Below, one piece after another: positions 18,892-28,055 of a DNA stretch of 64,000 nt. The position numbers and the translations under genes were made by a program. Each line of letters opens with the position of its first letter. The first letter of the stretch is position 1. The DNA comes from Oceanospirillum sediminis (GTDB lineage: Bacteria > Pseudomonadota > Gammaproteobacteria > Pseudomonadales > Halomonadaceae): the NCBI RefSeq assembly GCF_014164585.1, contig NZ_JACJFM010000015.1, forward strand, positions 51,250 through 115,249, in the 5' to 3' direction. The notes under the pieces were generated by a model. That model did not search any database, was not told the DNA's origin, and saw nothing but the letters and a program-made list of their open reading frames with translations.

Positions 18892-19077
18892 TTACTTTTC
18901 CAGACGCTCATCGGCTGTCAGAATACGCGCTTCATTTTCCAGCATCACAGGGATATCATCCCGAATAGGGAAGGCCAGACCATCCACTTTACAAATCAGT
19001 TCATTCTGCTCTTTTTTATATGTCAGGCGCCCCTGACAAATAGGACATACTAAAAGTGCAACCAGTTGTTTATCCAT
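18892..19077 (-). CDS. ycaR: YcaR/Trm112-like small zinc-ribbon protein
   Basis: A 61-residue UPF0434 protein with CPICQGRL near the N-terminus and a second Cys in [20 protein letters not shown], the typical compact Trm112-like fold. Its start overlaps the lpxK stop by 8 bases, so it is translationally coupled. The biochemical role in bacteria is unclear, although it is almost always found between lpxK and kdsB. Confidence 0.93.
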   Translation of the reverse strand: MDKQLVALLVCPICQGRLTYKKEQNELICKVDGLAFPIRDDIPVMLENEARILTADERLEK

Positions 19078-20071
19078 TAGTTTTCTCTTTCTGAATGGTC
19101 AATAATTTCTGATGAATATCCTGCATTATAACCGGATCGACAGCGGCACTCACATCCAGCACCCAATGTTCTTCTGTTAGCCAGGCTGCGCACTTCACGG
19201 CATCTTTAGCAGTCATCACTACAGGGCTTCCATTGGCAGCTACATCATCCCTGGAGAAATAATAATGATCAGGAAAAGACTGCCCTGACACTGTCAGCCC
19301 CAGTTGTTCCAGCGTATTGAAAAAACGCTGCGGATTACCGATACCAGCAATGGCGCGTACAGAATGATGAAAAGGCCTCTGACCAATCTCCAGACACTCA
19401 CCGGAAACAGGTTGTCGCCACTGCAACGGTTTAAGTGACATCTGAACCGGTGTCTTATCAAAATATTTCCCGGGTGAGCCATTGCCGTTAACGACAATGT
19501 AATCAACAGTTTTCAGTCTTGAAGCAGGCTCTCTCATAGGCCCAACAGGCAAACAATGCTGATTACCCAGCTGTCTCTGGCCATCAATAACCACCAGTTC
19601 CAAGTCCCGCCCCAGACTCAGGTGCTGCAGGCCATCATCACTGATAATCAGATCACAGGAGGTCTCAGATAAAAGATAACGTGCGGCCCTGGAGCGATCC
19701 GGATCAACCACAACAGGCACTCCGGTCTGCCCTGCCAGCATGACGGGCTCATCACCCACAACCCCGGTATCAGTCTCCGGTGTTACCAGAACAGGGTAAT
19801 GATCACTTTTTCCACCATACCCCCGACTGATAACACCGGGTTTCCACCCCTTCTGCTTCAGATAATCGACCAGAGCAGCCACTAAAGGGGACTTGCCGGT
19901 ACCACCGACTGTAATATTACCAACAACAATGACGGGGACAGGCGCTTGCCACTGTTTTTGCAGCTTCTTTTTCTGATCCCGTGCCGCCAGAGCCAGATAT
20001 AATTTTTCCAGAGGCCAGAGCAATAAAGGCCAGCGCGCCCGACTGTACCAGGCATCTTGCAACACCTTCAA
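19070..20071 (-). CDS. lpxK: tetraacyldisaccharide 4'-kinase
   Basis: Inner-membrane kinase that phosphorylates the 4' position of the lipid A disaccharide. The P-loop [13 protein letters not shown] is at about residues 50-62, followed by VISRGYGGK and ISDDGLQH, all LpxK hallmarks; 333 residues is normal. The start is TTG at 20071, overlapping the msbA stop as TTGA, with GAGG seven bases upstream. No ATG fits the N-terminus. It is cotranscribed with msbA and ycaR. Confidence 0.95.
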   Translation of the reverse strand: MKVLQDAWYSRARWPLLLWPLEKLYLALAARDQKKKLQKQWQAPVPVIVVGNITVGGTGKSPLVAALVDYLKQKGWKPGVISRGYGGKSDHYPVLVTPETDTGVVGDEPVMLAGQTGVPVVVDPDRSRAARYLLSETSCDLIISDDGLQHLSLGRDLELVVIDGQRQLGNQHCLPVGPMREPASRLKTVDYIVVNGNGSPGKYFDKTPVQMSLKPLQWRQPVSGECLEIGQRPFHHSVRAIAGIGNPQRFFNTLEQLGLTVSGQSFPDHYYFSRDDVAANGSPVVMTAKDAVKCAAWLTEEHWVLDVSAAVDPVIMQDIHQKLLTIQKEKTNG

Positions 20072-21879
20072 CGGGATGCCTCACTGACATCATCATCAGA
20101 AACAGCTGGCTCTTTCACTTCAGAAAACTGCATAGCATGCAGCTGGGCATAAGCCCCTTTTCTTTCCAGTAATTCAGCATGGTGCCCGCTTTCAATAATT
20201 TCGCCCTTATCCATCACCATAATGACATCAGCATTTTCAATGGTTGATAAGCGGTGAGCAATCACAAAGGTGGTCCGATTAGCCATCACACCATCCAGTG
20301 CTTTCTGAATATAGCGCTCAGACTCTGTATCCAGTGCCGAGGTCGCCTCATCCAGAATCAGCACTGGTGCATCTTTCAGAATAGCGCGGGCAATCGCCAG
20401 GCGCTGACGCTGACCTCCGGATAACAGAACACCATTGTCACCCACTTCTGTATCCAGCCCCTGAGGTAACTCTTCGATAAATGGCAGAGCGTAAGCCGCC
20501 TGTGCTGCAGCCTCAATTTGCTCACGAGTCGCATCCGGCTGACCATAAGCAATGTTGTTCGCTACAGTGTCATTAAACAGAGTGACCTGCTGGGTCACCA
20601 TAGCGATCTGCTTACGTAAATCCGTTAAAGCAATATCACTCAGAGAGTGGCCATCCAGCTGAATATCACCACTATCTAACTGGTAAAAACGAGGAATCAG
20701 ATTCACCAGGCTGGATTTACCACTGCCTGAACGCCCAACCAGAGCCACAACTTGTCCGGGTTTAACGTTAAAAGAGATATTCTTCAGCGTTACTTTATCC
20801 GCTTCAGGATAAGTAAAAGAAATATTATTAAAGCTGACGTCTCCCCTGGCTCTGGTCAGTGTTTTCTGACCATGATCTTCTTCATTGGGGCAATCAAACT
20901 GCTGAAACAGATCTTCAGCGGCAGCAACGCCCCGCTGAATCACATTATTCACTTCTGTCAGCTGGCGAATAGGCTTAGCCATTAACGATGCAGCAGTAAT
21001 AAATGCAATAAACTCCCCAGGGGTCATCTCCCCCATCACATCCGGTGACAGTGCCAGCCAGACCAGAATGCCCATTGCGATAGCTACAATCACCTGAACC
21101 ACAGGTGTACTCATTGCTCGGGTAGCAGCCATTTTTATAAACTGGCGCCTGTTATGCTCACTGGCGTTATAAAAACGCTCACGCTCGTATTCGATGCCAT
21201 CAAATCCACGTACTACCTGATATCCGCTGATTGCCTCTGAGGCAACGTGAGTGACATCGCCCATCGATTTCTGGATCTTACGACTGATCTTACGGAAACG
21301 CTTACTGGCGTAAGAAACCACCAGACCAATCAGAGGGGTCAGGGCAATAAAAATGAGGGTCAGACGCCAGTTGTTATAAAACAGATAGATCAGCAGACCC
21401 AGTACAAAAATACCCTCCCGAATCAGTACCGTTACAGCACTGGAGGCAGCATTCGTCACCTGATCGATATTAAATGTCAGACGTGAAATCAGATGCCCGG
21501 ACGACTGGCTATCAAAATAATGGATGGGTAAAGCCAGATATTTATCAAATAACTGGCAACGTAGTTTATGGACGACGCCTCTGGCGACGACTTCCATAAA
21601 GTAGATACCCAGAAAACTGCCTACACCACGACAGGCAAAAGCAGCAATCAATAAGGTAGGAAACAGCACCCGGAATTCAGAGCCTCCGGTTTCGATAGAA
21701 TCCACCAGATACTTCATCAGCTCCGCGAAGGCCGTGCTGGAAGCTGCGTAGATGATATACCCCAGGATACTCAGAGCAAATGCACCGGTAAAACTCCTGA
21801 CATAACCCAGTAAACGAAAATAGATACGAGTGACGCTGTCCTTATCATCAGATAAGGGTTTTGAATGTTCTTCGGACAA
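20068..21879 (-). CDS. msbA: lipid A flippase MsbA (ABC exporter)
   Basis: Half-transporter that flips core-lipid A across the inner membrane. It has six membrane helices in the first about 320 residues, then an ATPase with Walker A VALVGRSGSGKSS, signature LLSGGQRQRLAIARA and Walker B VLILDEATSALD. The N-terminal VTRIYFRLLGYVRSF resembles pseudomonad MsbA. The start is TTG 21879 with AGGA seven bases upstream; the next Met is about 50 residues in and too late. At 603 residues it is full length. It is followed immediately by lpxK. Confidence 0.96.
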   Translation of the reverse strand: MSEEHSKPLSDDKDSVTRIYFRLLGYVRSFTGAFALSILGYIIYAASSTAFAELMKYLVDSIETGGSEFRVLFPTLLIAAFACRGVGSFLGIYFMEVVARGVVHKLRCQLFDKYLALPIHYFDSQSSGHLISRLTFNIDQVTNAASSAVTVLIREGIFVLGLLIYLFYNNWRLTLIFIALTPLIGLVVSYASKRFRKISRKIQKSMGDVTHVASEAISGYQVVRGFDGIEYERERFYNASEHNRRQFIKMAATRAMSTPVVQVIVAIAMGILVWLALSPDVMGEMTPGEFIAFITAASLMAKPIRQLTEVNNVIQRGVAAAEDLFQQFDCPNEEDHGQKTLTRARGDVSFNNISFTYPEADKVTLKNISFNVKPGQVVALVGRSGSGKSSLVNLIPRFYQLDSGDIQLDGHSLSDIALTDLRKQIAMVTQQVTLFNDTVANNIAYGQPDATREQIEAAAQAAYALPFIEELPQGLDTEVGDNGVLLSGGQRQRLAIARAILKDAPVLILDEATSALDTESERYIQKALDGVMANRTTFVIAHRLSTIENADVIMVMDKGEIIESGHHAELLERKGAYAQLHAMQFSEVKEPAVSDDDVSEASR

Positions 21880-21988
21880 AACATTATCCTGTTACTGCAT
21901 CGGGAATATCCCGGATATTAACGGTCAGATTTCCAGCCAGAATGACTCAGGCAGAAACGTCTTAAATATAAAAATATATACCAGCTGA

Positions 21989-22408
21989 TTATTTACTATG
22001 CGTACGGGCAGCCAGAGTCTGAAAGCTTATATTCGTTAACCCGGCTCCGGATAATGCATCCAGTACACCGGACACATCCCGATGCAATGCTCTTTCATCT
22101 GCCATGACCCGAACCAGATCAGGCCGAGCCTGTTCATCCTGGTATGCATCGAGAGCATCAGGTAAATAGGTAACGGCATTTTCATTAAGAAAAACCTGAC
22201 CATTGTCTTTAATGGAAATCAACATAACGGATTGCGCAGATGCAGGTATTTCACTGCCATTAGTCACCTCAGGCAACTGCAGTTTCAGTTCTGAAGGACG
22301 ATCAAAAGTGGTCGATACCATAAAGAAGATCAGCAGCAGAAACACCACATCAATCAATGGAGTCATATTCAGAGAAACCGGTTCTGTATGGCTACGCCTG
22401 AACTTCAC
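21989..22408 (-). CDS. exbD: ExbD/TolR-type energy-transducer subunit
   Basis: A 139-residue protein with one membrane helix carrying the conserved Asp (LNMTPLIDVVFLLLIFFMVST, about residues 13-33) and a periplasmic domain. It works with the ExbB/TolQ-type partner to use proton motive force. The start is GTG 22408, overlapping the partner's TGA. It precedes msbA by 109 bases, the order seen in pseudomonads where this pair is unlinked to tonB. What it energises (TonB, Tol or lipid export) is not shown. Confidence 0.93.
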   Translation of the reverse strand: MKFRRSHTEPVSLNMTPLIDVVFLLLIFFMVSTTFDRPSELKLQLPEVTNGSEIPASAQSVMLISIKDNGQVFLNENAVTYLPDALDAYQDEQARPDLVRVMADERALHRDVSGVLDALSGAGLTNISFQTLAARTHSK

Positions 22409-23112
22409 TTATCGCCCCCGTTATAAACTTCAGGCTCCATCTGCCCATGAAGATGTGTTTTCGGTGTTGCCCCGGTTGGCCTGACATTCAGATCTGCATC
22501 GTCATAAGCACGCTGACCATGCAACTGCTCAACCAGATGAATAGACTCCTGCTCCAGATGAACAACAAGTTCTGCTACCCGCCGCTCAAAAAAGCGATGA
22601 AACAGCAGTGCAGGAATAGCGATAGCCAGCCCGGCCGCGGTTGTAATCAATGCTTTGGAGATACCTCCAGCCAGCACAGATGCCTGCCCGGAGCCCTGCT
22701 CCATAATCACGGCAAACACTTCAATCATGCCCAAAACGGTACCCAGCAACCCTAACAAAGGTGTAATGGCGGCAATCGTCCCCAGCAGGCTAAGGAAACG
22801 CTCCAGTTCATGCACCACAGCCGTTGCAGATTCTTCGATCGCCTCTTTCATGATCTCGCGACCATACTGATTATTGCGTAAACCACTGGCAAAGAGTTTT
22901 CCAAGAGGCGAATGTCGCTCCAGTTCCAGCAACTGCATCGGCGATAAGGTCGTCACTAATGCTTCTCTCAGTACCTCCTGCCTTAATCCGGCCGGAGCAA
23001 TACGGCTTTTTCTTAAACTCCAGAAACGCTCAAGAATGATAGCAATAGCGACAACAGAACAAACTATTATCGGTAGCATCAGCCAGCCACCAGCAGTTAA
23101 AAACAGTTCCAA
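22405..23112 (-). CDS. exbB: ExbB/TolQ/MotA-type proton channel protein
   Basis: A 235-residue protein with three membrane helices (about 10-30, 110-140, 155-180) and the family segment LLGLLGTVLGMIEVF followed by ISKALITTAAGLAIAIPALL. It forms the proton-conducting complex with the ExbD-like partner encoded next. The start is TTG 23112 with AAGGA six bases upstream, and gives the standard GGWLMLPII N-terminal region. A weak promoter (TTATGA, 17 bases, TAAACT at 23184-23156) may head this exbB-exbD-msbA-lpxK-ycaR-kdsB run. Confidence 0.93.
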   Translation of the reverse strand: MELFLTAGGWLMLPIIVCSVVAIAIILERFWSLRKSRIAPAGLRQEVLREALVTTLSPMQLLELERHSPLGKLFASGLRNNQYGREIMKEAIEESATAVVHELERFLSLLGTIAAITPLLGLLGTVLGMIEVFAVIMEQGSGQASVLAGGISKALITTAAGLAIAIPALLFHRFFERRVAELVVHLEQESIHLVEQLHGQRAYDDADLNVRPTGATPKTHLHGQMEPEVYNGGDK

Positions 23113-23208
23113 GAGATGTCCTTGTCCAGATCAGTCGGGCCATAAGAATCCGGCTAGTTTACACCATCGTCCCCTGGCTCATAAACAGAAACCCCGGTTG
23201 TTTACTGA

Positions 23209-25656
23209 CTATTTCTTCCATAACCATCTGAGAGGCAGTTGCTGTTGCACATATTCCACCCGGAAACGAGCCTCAGTACCAGTCACCTCCGGCAACAATG
23301 AAACAGATCCCATATCAGAGGTCGTGTACTGTTGTATGCCAAGTTGCCGGCTTCTTCTTTGTACCTTTGCAGCCGGATGTCCGAAGCGATTCTTATAACC
23401 AGCAGAATAAATGATACCAACCGGTGATACAGTGTTAAGAAATAACGCGCTGCTCCCCGTGTGACTACCATGATGACTGGCAACCAGCCATTGACTCTGC
23501 AACTGATCGCCATACAGATTAACCAGTTTTGATTCAACGGAATAATCAATATCGCCGGGTAGCAACAGATTCAGATCAGGATGCACCACAGAAGAAACTT
23601 TCAACACGCAGGAACGATTATTATCAGATGCTTTTAATTGACGATCACCCGGCTCAGGAAACAAAAACTCAAACCGTACCTGATTAACCTGCCAGTGATG
23701 TCCGGCATAGCACAACACAGATCGTTGATAATTCTGGTTGTCAGCCCGATATTCAGATCCAGCATTTTCATTTATGGAGTTTTTGGAGGAGACACTATTA
23801 AAGCGTTTGGGCTGGCCGGTATAAAACGGAGGCTGATACCAGCCTTCCAGACGACTCAGGCCACCGCTATGATCATTATCATCATGACTGATAACCAGAT
23901 GGTTAAGCGGATATGCCACAGCGCCAGCCTGGCGCAGGCGTTTCAGTTCGGGCAGCAGAGCCAGCTGGATGGGCGCAAAACCAGAACGAAACCCAGGCCC
24001 GGTATCGTATAGCAGCCGATAATCCCCGGTAGAAATTAACACCGATAATCCCTGCCCAATATCCAGTACATCAGCCCGGAATATTCCCGGAGTGCTTTTC
24101 CGGGTATCGGAACGGAAGAACAATACCAGAAACACTATAACCAGCCAGGGGGCTCGCCCGGTTACCCCCGGAATAGCTAAGACCAGAGCGCAACAAAACA
24201 GAAAAATGCCGCTCAGAGCGCTTCCGGGCCAGTAAACCGTCCATTGCTGACAAAACTTAAGCCACTGCCAGAACAGCTGTACAGACTCATTGAGTACAAA
24301 CATCAGGTTATCAGCCGGAAATACCAGAATAAGTAAAGACAGAGGCAGAATGACCAGGGTCACCAGTGGAATAGCCAGTAAATTAGCCAACAGACTGCTA
24401 AGAGCAGACTGATTAAACCAGATGTACTGCATACCAGATAAACCGATAAACAGCACCAGCTGAATATGTATCAGCTGATACAGGCGAAAAGTCCTGCTAC
24501 GTACCATTCCGGTAAAAAACAGCAGCAGAAAAACAGCTGCCACACTGTAATAAAAGCCCGCCTGAAAAATCAGCCACGGGTTCCACATCAGCAGAAAAAT
24601 CACTGCCAGCCAGAGAACTCTCCATGGCGAGGGGCTGATCAGTAACATATTCAGACCTATCCATATCCCCAGCATCAGTAAAGCTCTCTGCACCGCGACA
24701 CCACCAGGCCACAGACTCAGGGCTGGTAACAACAGAATCACCGGAAGGCATTGAAACAGAATAATCCACCACCAGCGATCATAGCGTCCTGACGACTGCA
24801 GCAGATGCCCGGCTTTAACACCCAATAACATCAGCACAGCCAGATGCAATCCAGAAATAACGACCAGATGTACCGTGCCGGTATCCTGCAGTAATAACCA
24901 CTGCTGGTCTGAAATATACGCCTTGTTTCCGGCCAGCAAAGCCTGCATCAGAGCATAGACAGGCATCCCATCCAGTGACGTACCAGACCTGTCGGGTTCA
25001 GAGGCTTGTCTATTGATATATTCTGTATCCTGAGATACCTGATCAATACGTTCCAGCCCCAGTGAACGCCAGCGGTGAAGTATCGAATTGAAATATCCGG
25101 AATCTTTGCTCTGGACATGATGCCGAACCTCTGCTCTGACATAACCACGGGCAAAGATACCCTGACTCCATTGCTTCAACCGATACAGATTCACCGGGGA
25201 ATAGATAAAGCCTCTGACAGGAAATAAGCGAACCTGAAACTGATAATGATCACCTGACCTCAACGCATTGACAGGCTCATTTCCCTCTTTCTGGTACCAG
25301 CCTGAACGTATCAGACCATGAAAGTGACAGGGTTCACCTGTTTTTACTAACTGGCAGTGCTCAACCTGGAATAAAAATCTCTGGCGCCCGGATAAGGAAG
25401 GCAAAACTGCCGTAACCTGACCTGATACCTGCAGATCCTGGCCAGCCAGCCATACCGGTAATGTCTGATGTAGCTGATATGAAAGGTGCAGGCTACTGAA
25501 AAGATAGGATAAAATCAGCAATGAGAAGGTACGGGAAGCGCTGCGCCATAATGCTACAGATAACCATAACAAAAACAATAAAACTTCTGCTGGCGGCCAG
25601 TCGTGATCAAGACTTCCGGCAACCAGACCCGAAATAATAACAAGAATCCACATCAT
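23209..25656 (-). CDS. comEC: ComEC/Rec2 competence DNA channel
   Basis: Polytopic inner-membrane protein thought to carry single-stranded DNA into the cytoplasm during natural transformation. It has N-terminal membrane helices and an OB-like DUF4131 region, a central competence domain with many helices (about 260-520), and a C-terminal metallo-beta-lactamase domain with HDDNDHSGG and SHHGSHTGS metal motifs. The frame is open to 25758, but ATG 25656 has GGGAGG five bases upstream, giving 815 residues. It is divergent from the DUF2062 gene. Intact motifs suggest function. Confidence 0.94.
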   Translation of the reverse strand: MMWILVIISGLVAGSLDHDWPPAEVLLFLLWLSVALWRSASRTFSLLILSYLFSSLHLSYQLHQTLPVWLAGQDLQVSGQVTAVLPSLSGRQRFLFQVEHCQLVKTGEPCHFHGLIRSGWYQKEGNEPVNALRSGDHYQFQVRLFPVRGFIYSPVNLYRLKQWSQGIFARGYVRAEVRHHVQSKDSGYFNSILHRWRSLGLERIDQVSQDTEYINRQASEPDRSGTSLDGMPVYALMQALLAGNKAYISDQQWLLLQDTGTVHLVVISGLHLAVLMLLGVKAGHLLQSSGRYDRWWWIILFQCLPVILLLPALSLWPGGVAVQRALLMLGIWIGLNMLLISPSPWRVLWLAVIFLLMWNPWLIFQAGFYYSVAAVFLLLFFTGMVRSRTFRLYQLIHIQLVLFIGLSGMQYIWFNQSALSSLLANLLAIPLVTLVILPLSLLILVFPADNLMFVLNESVQLFWQWLKFCQQWTVYWPGSALSGIFLFCCALVLAIPGVTGRAPWLVIVFLVLFFRSDTRKSTPGIFRADVLDIGQGLSVLISTGDYRLLYDTGPGFRSGFAPIQLALLPELKRLRQAGAVAYPLNHLVISHDDNDHSGGLSRLEGWYQPPFYTGQPKRFNSVSSKNSINENAGSEYRADNQNYQRSVLCYAGHHWQVNQVRFEFLFPEPGDRQLKASDNNRSCVLKVSSVVHPDLNLLLPGDIDYSVESKLVNLYGDQLQSQWLVASHHGSHTGSSALFLNTVSPVGIIYSAGYKNRFGHPAAKVQRRSRQLGIQQYTTSDMGSVSLLPEVTGTEARFRVEYVQQQLPLRWLWKK

Positions 25657-25751
25657 CTGACCTCCCTGTCGGCGTGATGTACTGATCTGTCTCACTGGTG
25701 GACAGATCAAATATGTGGATAATAATCCGCTCTCTACAGGTGACCATAAAC

Positions 25752-26276
25752 ATGCCAAGACGAATCATCAAGAAATACATGCCTGATCCTAAAAAGCTTC
25801 AGGAACAGAAATCATTGCGCTTCCTTGGCAAACTGCTGGAGGACCCGGGTCTGCTGCATCTGACCCGACGCTCCGTTGCTAAAGCCTTTCTGGTAGGGAT
25901 TTTCTTTGCTTTTATTCCGGTGCCTTTTCAGATGGTACTGGCTGCTGCAGGTGCCGTTCTCCTGCACTGTAACCTGCCTATATCTGTGGGACTGGTATGG
26001 ATTACTAACCCGATCACAATGCCAGTCATGTTTTATGGTACGTATCTGGTAGGTTCATGGTTGTTAGGTGTGGAAGCGCAACCCATGCCAGATGAGTTAA
26101 CTCTGGACTGGCTCAGCGATCTGATTGCAGAAGCCTGGTGGCCATTATACTTTGGCTCGGCAGTCACCGGAGCTGTTTTTGCCGTACTCAGCTATTTTGG
26201 TATTCACCTGCTCTGGCGCTGGCATGTCAATAAAAGCTGGCGTACTCGTAAGAGTAAACCGGAAAATAATGGTTAA
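25752..26276 (+). CDS. DUF2062 inner-membrane protein
   Basis: A 174-residue protein with two to three hydrophobic helices (AKAFLVGIFFAFIPVPFQM, ISVGLVWITNPITMPVMF, a third near residues 130-150). The IPVPFQM and NPITMPVMFYGTYLVG segments are DUF2062 hallmarks. The frame opens at 25698, but ATG 25752 with AGGTGA nine bases upstream is the better start and gives MPRRIIKKYMPDP, typical of the family. It is divergent from comEC, as in pseudomonads. Function is unknown. Confidence 0.9.
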   Translation: MPRRIIKKYMPDPKKLQEQKSLRFLGKLLEDPGLLHLTRRSVAKAFLVGIFFAFIPVPFQMVLAAAGAVLLHCNLPISVGLVWITNPITMPVMFYGTYLVGSWLLGVEAQPMPDELTLDWLSDLIAEAWWPLYFGSAVTGAVFAVLSYFGIHLLWRWHVNKSWRTRKSKPENNG

Positions 26277-26320
26277 TCCGCTTTAGCATTAACACGTTAC
26301 CTGTCTCAGTTATTTTTCCG

Positions 26321-26357
26321 ATGTGTGGTTATGCCTGTTACCGGCATAACCACACAT
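26321..26357. terminator. 15-bp perfect hairpin between convergent genes
   Basis: ATGTGTGGTTATGCC pairs exactly with GGCATAACCACACAT around a 7-base loop, midway between the DUF2062 gene and pldA, which converge. No T run follows on either strand. It is probably a bidirectional terminator or mRNA 3'-end stabiliser. Confidence 0.6.
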
Positions 26358-26368
26358 TCCTGAGACGA

Positions 26369-27298
26369 TCACAGCACATCGTTAATCGAAATACCGATAC
26401 CAATACGCTCATTTCTCTCTCTGTAATCAGCCAGAGTATCACCATAACCGGTTCGTGCCAGAATATAGCCCTTATAACGCTCGCCAATCGGAAAGCTCCA
26501 GCTGAGCTGCAGATTCCCACGCTCAAAACCACTTTCCAGATGGTTTCGAGAACGCAGCGTCACCACATGGCCGTTTTTACTGTAAGCCATGCCCAGTTCA
26601 GTCAATCCAACATAACGATCCAGATCCGGGTTATCATCATCGCTTTCAGATTCTGGAATCCGGAACCAACGTTTCAAAGCAATTCCCCAATCGCCACTGG
26701 CAAACATACCGGCAATAAATGCCCTGTTCCAGCTCCTGGACAGATCGCCTCCCTGTCCATTGGACTGATGATTCAACCCTACGGTTACCGCTTCCAGATT
26801 CAGATCTTTAAATAACTCGTATTCAGTGCTGGCCCTGTAGATAATTTCAGGCTCATACACACTTTCACGGAATGGCGCAGAACTTTCATATATCTGCCAG
26901 AACGACTCCTGAGTATAGGTTGCAAACAGGGCATCTTTTTCCAGAAAAATATTTTTATCTATCGGAAATTTCAGGCTGAGCTGAAAATGAGCTTCTGTCG
27001 GGCTGTACTCTCGTCCACGATTTTTTTCTGAAGCTTCATGACCACTGTAATAACTGGCAGGCAGAAAAAAGTTTGCCCGGTATGGCAAAAAAATCAGCGG
27101 ATTCTCAGCCAATTGACGCTCCTCAGCGATACGCTTTCTCAGAGCAGTAGGGGCCGATGTGGCAGCCTGTTCTGGCGCAATCTTTTCAGCAGACGTAACT
27201 GAAGCCTCTCCACTGACATCAGCCTGTACAGCACTTGCTGTTATTACCAGCGATGTCAGTAGTGCTGTTTTGCCATAATTCATCTTATAGTGTCCCAT
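26369..27298 (-). CDS. pldA: outer-membrane phospholipase A1 (OMPLA)
   Basis: Outer-membrane beta-barrel that hydrolyses misplaced phospholipids. From ATG 27298 it is 309 residues with a signal peptide ending near AVQA (about residue 26). The active site is complete: His177 and Ser179 in GLNHQSNGQ, Asn191 in SRSWNRAF. It ends with a hydrophobic-aromatic strand pattern. AGGAG seven bases before ATG 27298 decides the start, which overlaps the end of lolD. A longer frame to 27376 would run over lolD and lose the signal peptide. It probably forms an envelope unit with lolDC/E. Confidence 0.93.
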   Translation of the reverse strand: MGHYKMNYGKTALLTSLVITASAVQADVSGEASVTSAEKIAPEQAATSAPTALRKRIAEERQLAENPLIFLPYRANFFLPASYYSGHEASEKNRGREYSPTEAHFQLSLKFPIDKNIFLEKDALFATYTQESFWQIYESSAPFRESVYEPEIIYRASTEYELFKDLNLEAVTVGLNHQSNGQGGDLSRSWNRAFIAGMFASGDWGIALKRWFRIPESESDDDNPDLDRYVGLTELGMAYSKNGHVVTLRSRNHLESGFERGNLQLSWSFPIGERYKGYILARTGYGDTLADYRERNERIGIGISINDVL

Positions 27299-28055
27299 TA
27301 ACAATCTCCTGCTCATGTAATTGCCCCAGATGCAGACGAAAAACCCGATCCATACGCTGTGCCAGAGCCAGATCATGAGTCACGGTGATAAAGCAGGTAT
27401 TATGTTCCCGGCCAATATCCAGCATTAGCTGATTCACCGATTCCGCCGTATTAGGGTCCAGATTCCCTGTAGGTTCATCCAGAAGAACACAGGCCGGATC
27501 AGAAATCAGCGCACGGGCAATCGCGACACGCTGGCGCTCTCCACCCGATAATGCTGAGGGTTTATGATCCATACGCTGTTCCAGTCCGACCCGGCTTAAC
27601 AGCGCACGGGCATCAGATAATATCTGTTTCCGTTTACGGCCTCTGATCAGCAGAGGCATAAACACATTTTCCAGTGCTGTAAACTCAGGAAGCAGATGAT
27701 GTAACTGATACACAAAACCCAGCGACCGATTTCTCAGACGCCCCAGCTGTGCATCTTTCATATCACTCAGATCCTGGCCATCAATCACAACCTGACCTGA
27801 AGAGGGTTTATCCAGCCCGCCTAACAGATGCAGCAGCGTGGTTTTTCCAGAACCAGAGCTGCCAACAATCGCCACACGCTCGCCTCGATACGCCCTGAAA
27901 TTAAGCTGACTCAGCACCTGAATCTCTTCCGGACCATTGCTGTACACCATTGCCAGATCAATGCATTCCAGCACAGGCTCTTTATCTGCAGACACTTTCA
28001 TCGTCTGCTCAGCAGCATGCTGATTTATACCGGTATTATTCATAACGCAACGCAT
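27285..28055 (-). CDS. lolD: lipoprotein-release ABC ATPase LolD
   Basis: ATPase that powers extraction of outer-membrane lipoproteins from the inner membrane. It has Walker A AIVGSSGSGKTT, the LolD-typical LLHLLGGLDKPSSG, signature ALSGGERQRVAIARA, Walker B CVLLDEPTGNLD and H-loop VTHD. ATGs at 28055, 28043 and 28001 are all possible starts. The last best matches the length of other LolD proteins, and the first two overlap the lolC/E stop. It is cotranscribed between lolC/E and pldA. Confidence 0.95.
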   Translation of the reverse strand: MRCVMNNTGINQHAAEQTMKVSADKEPVLECIDLAMVYSNGPEEIQVLSQLNFRAYRGERVAIVGSSGSGKTTLLHLLGGLDKPSSGQVVIDGQDLSDMKDAQLGRLRNRSLGFVYQLHHLLPEFTALENVFMPLLIRGRKRKQILSDARALLSRVGLEQRMDHKPSALSGGERQRVAIARALISDPACVLLDEPTGNLDPNTAESVNQLMLDIGREHNTCFITVTHDLALAQRMDRVFRLHLGQLHEQEIVNGTL

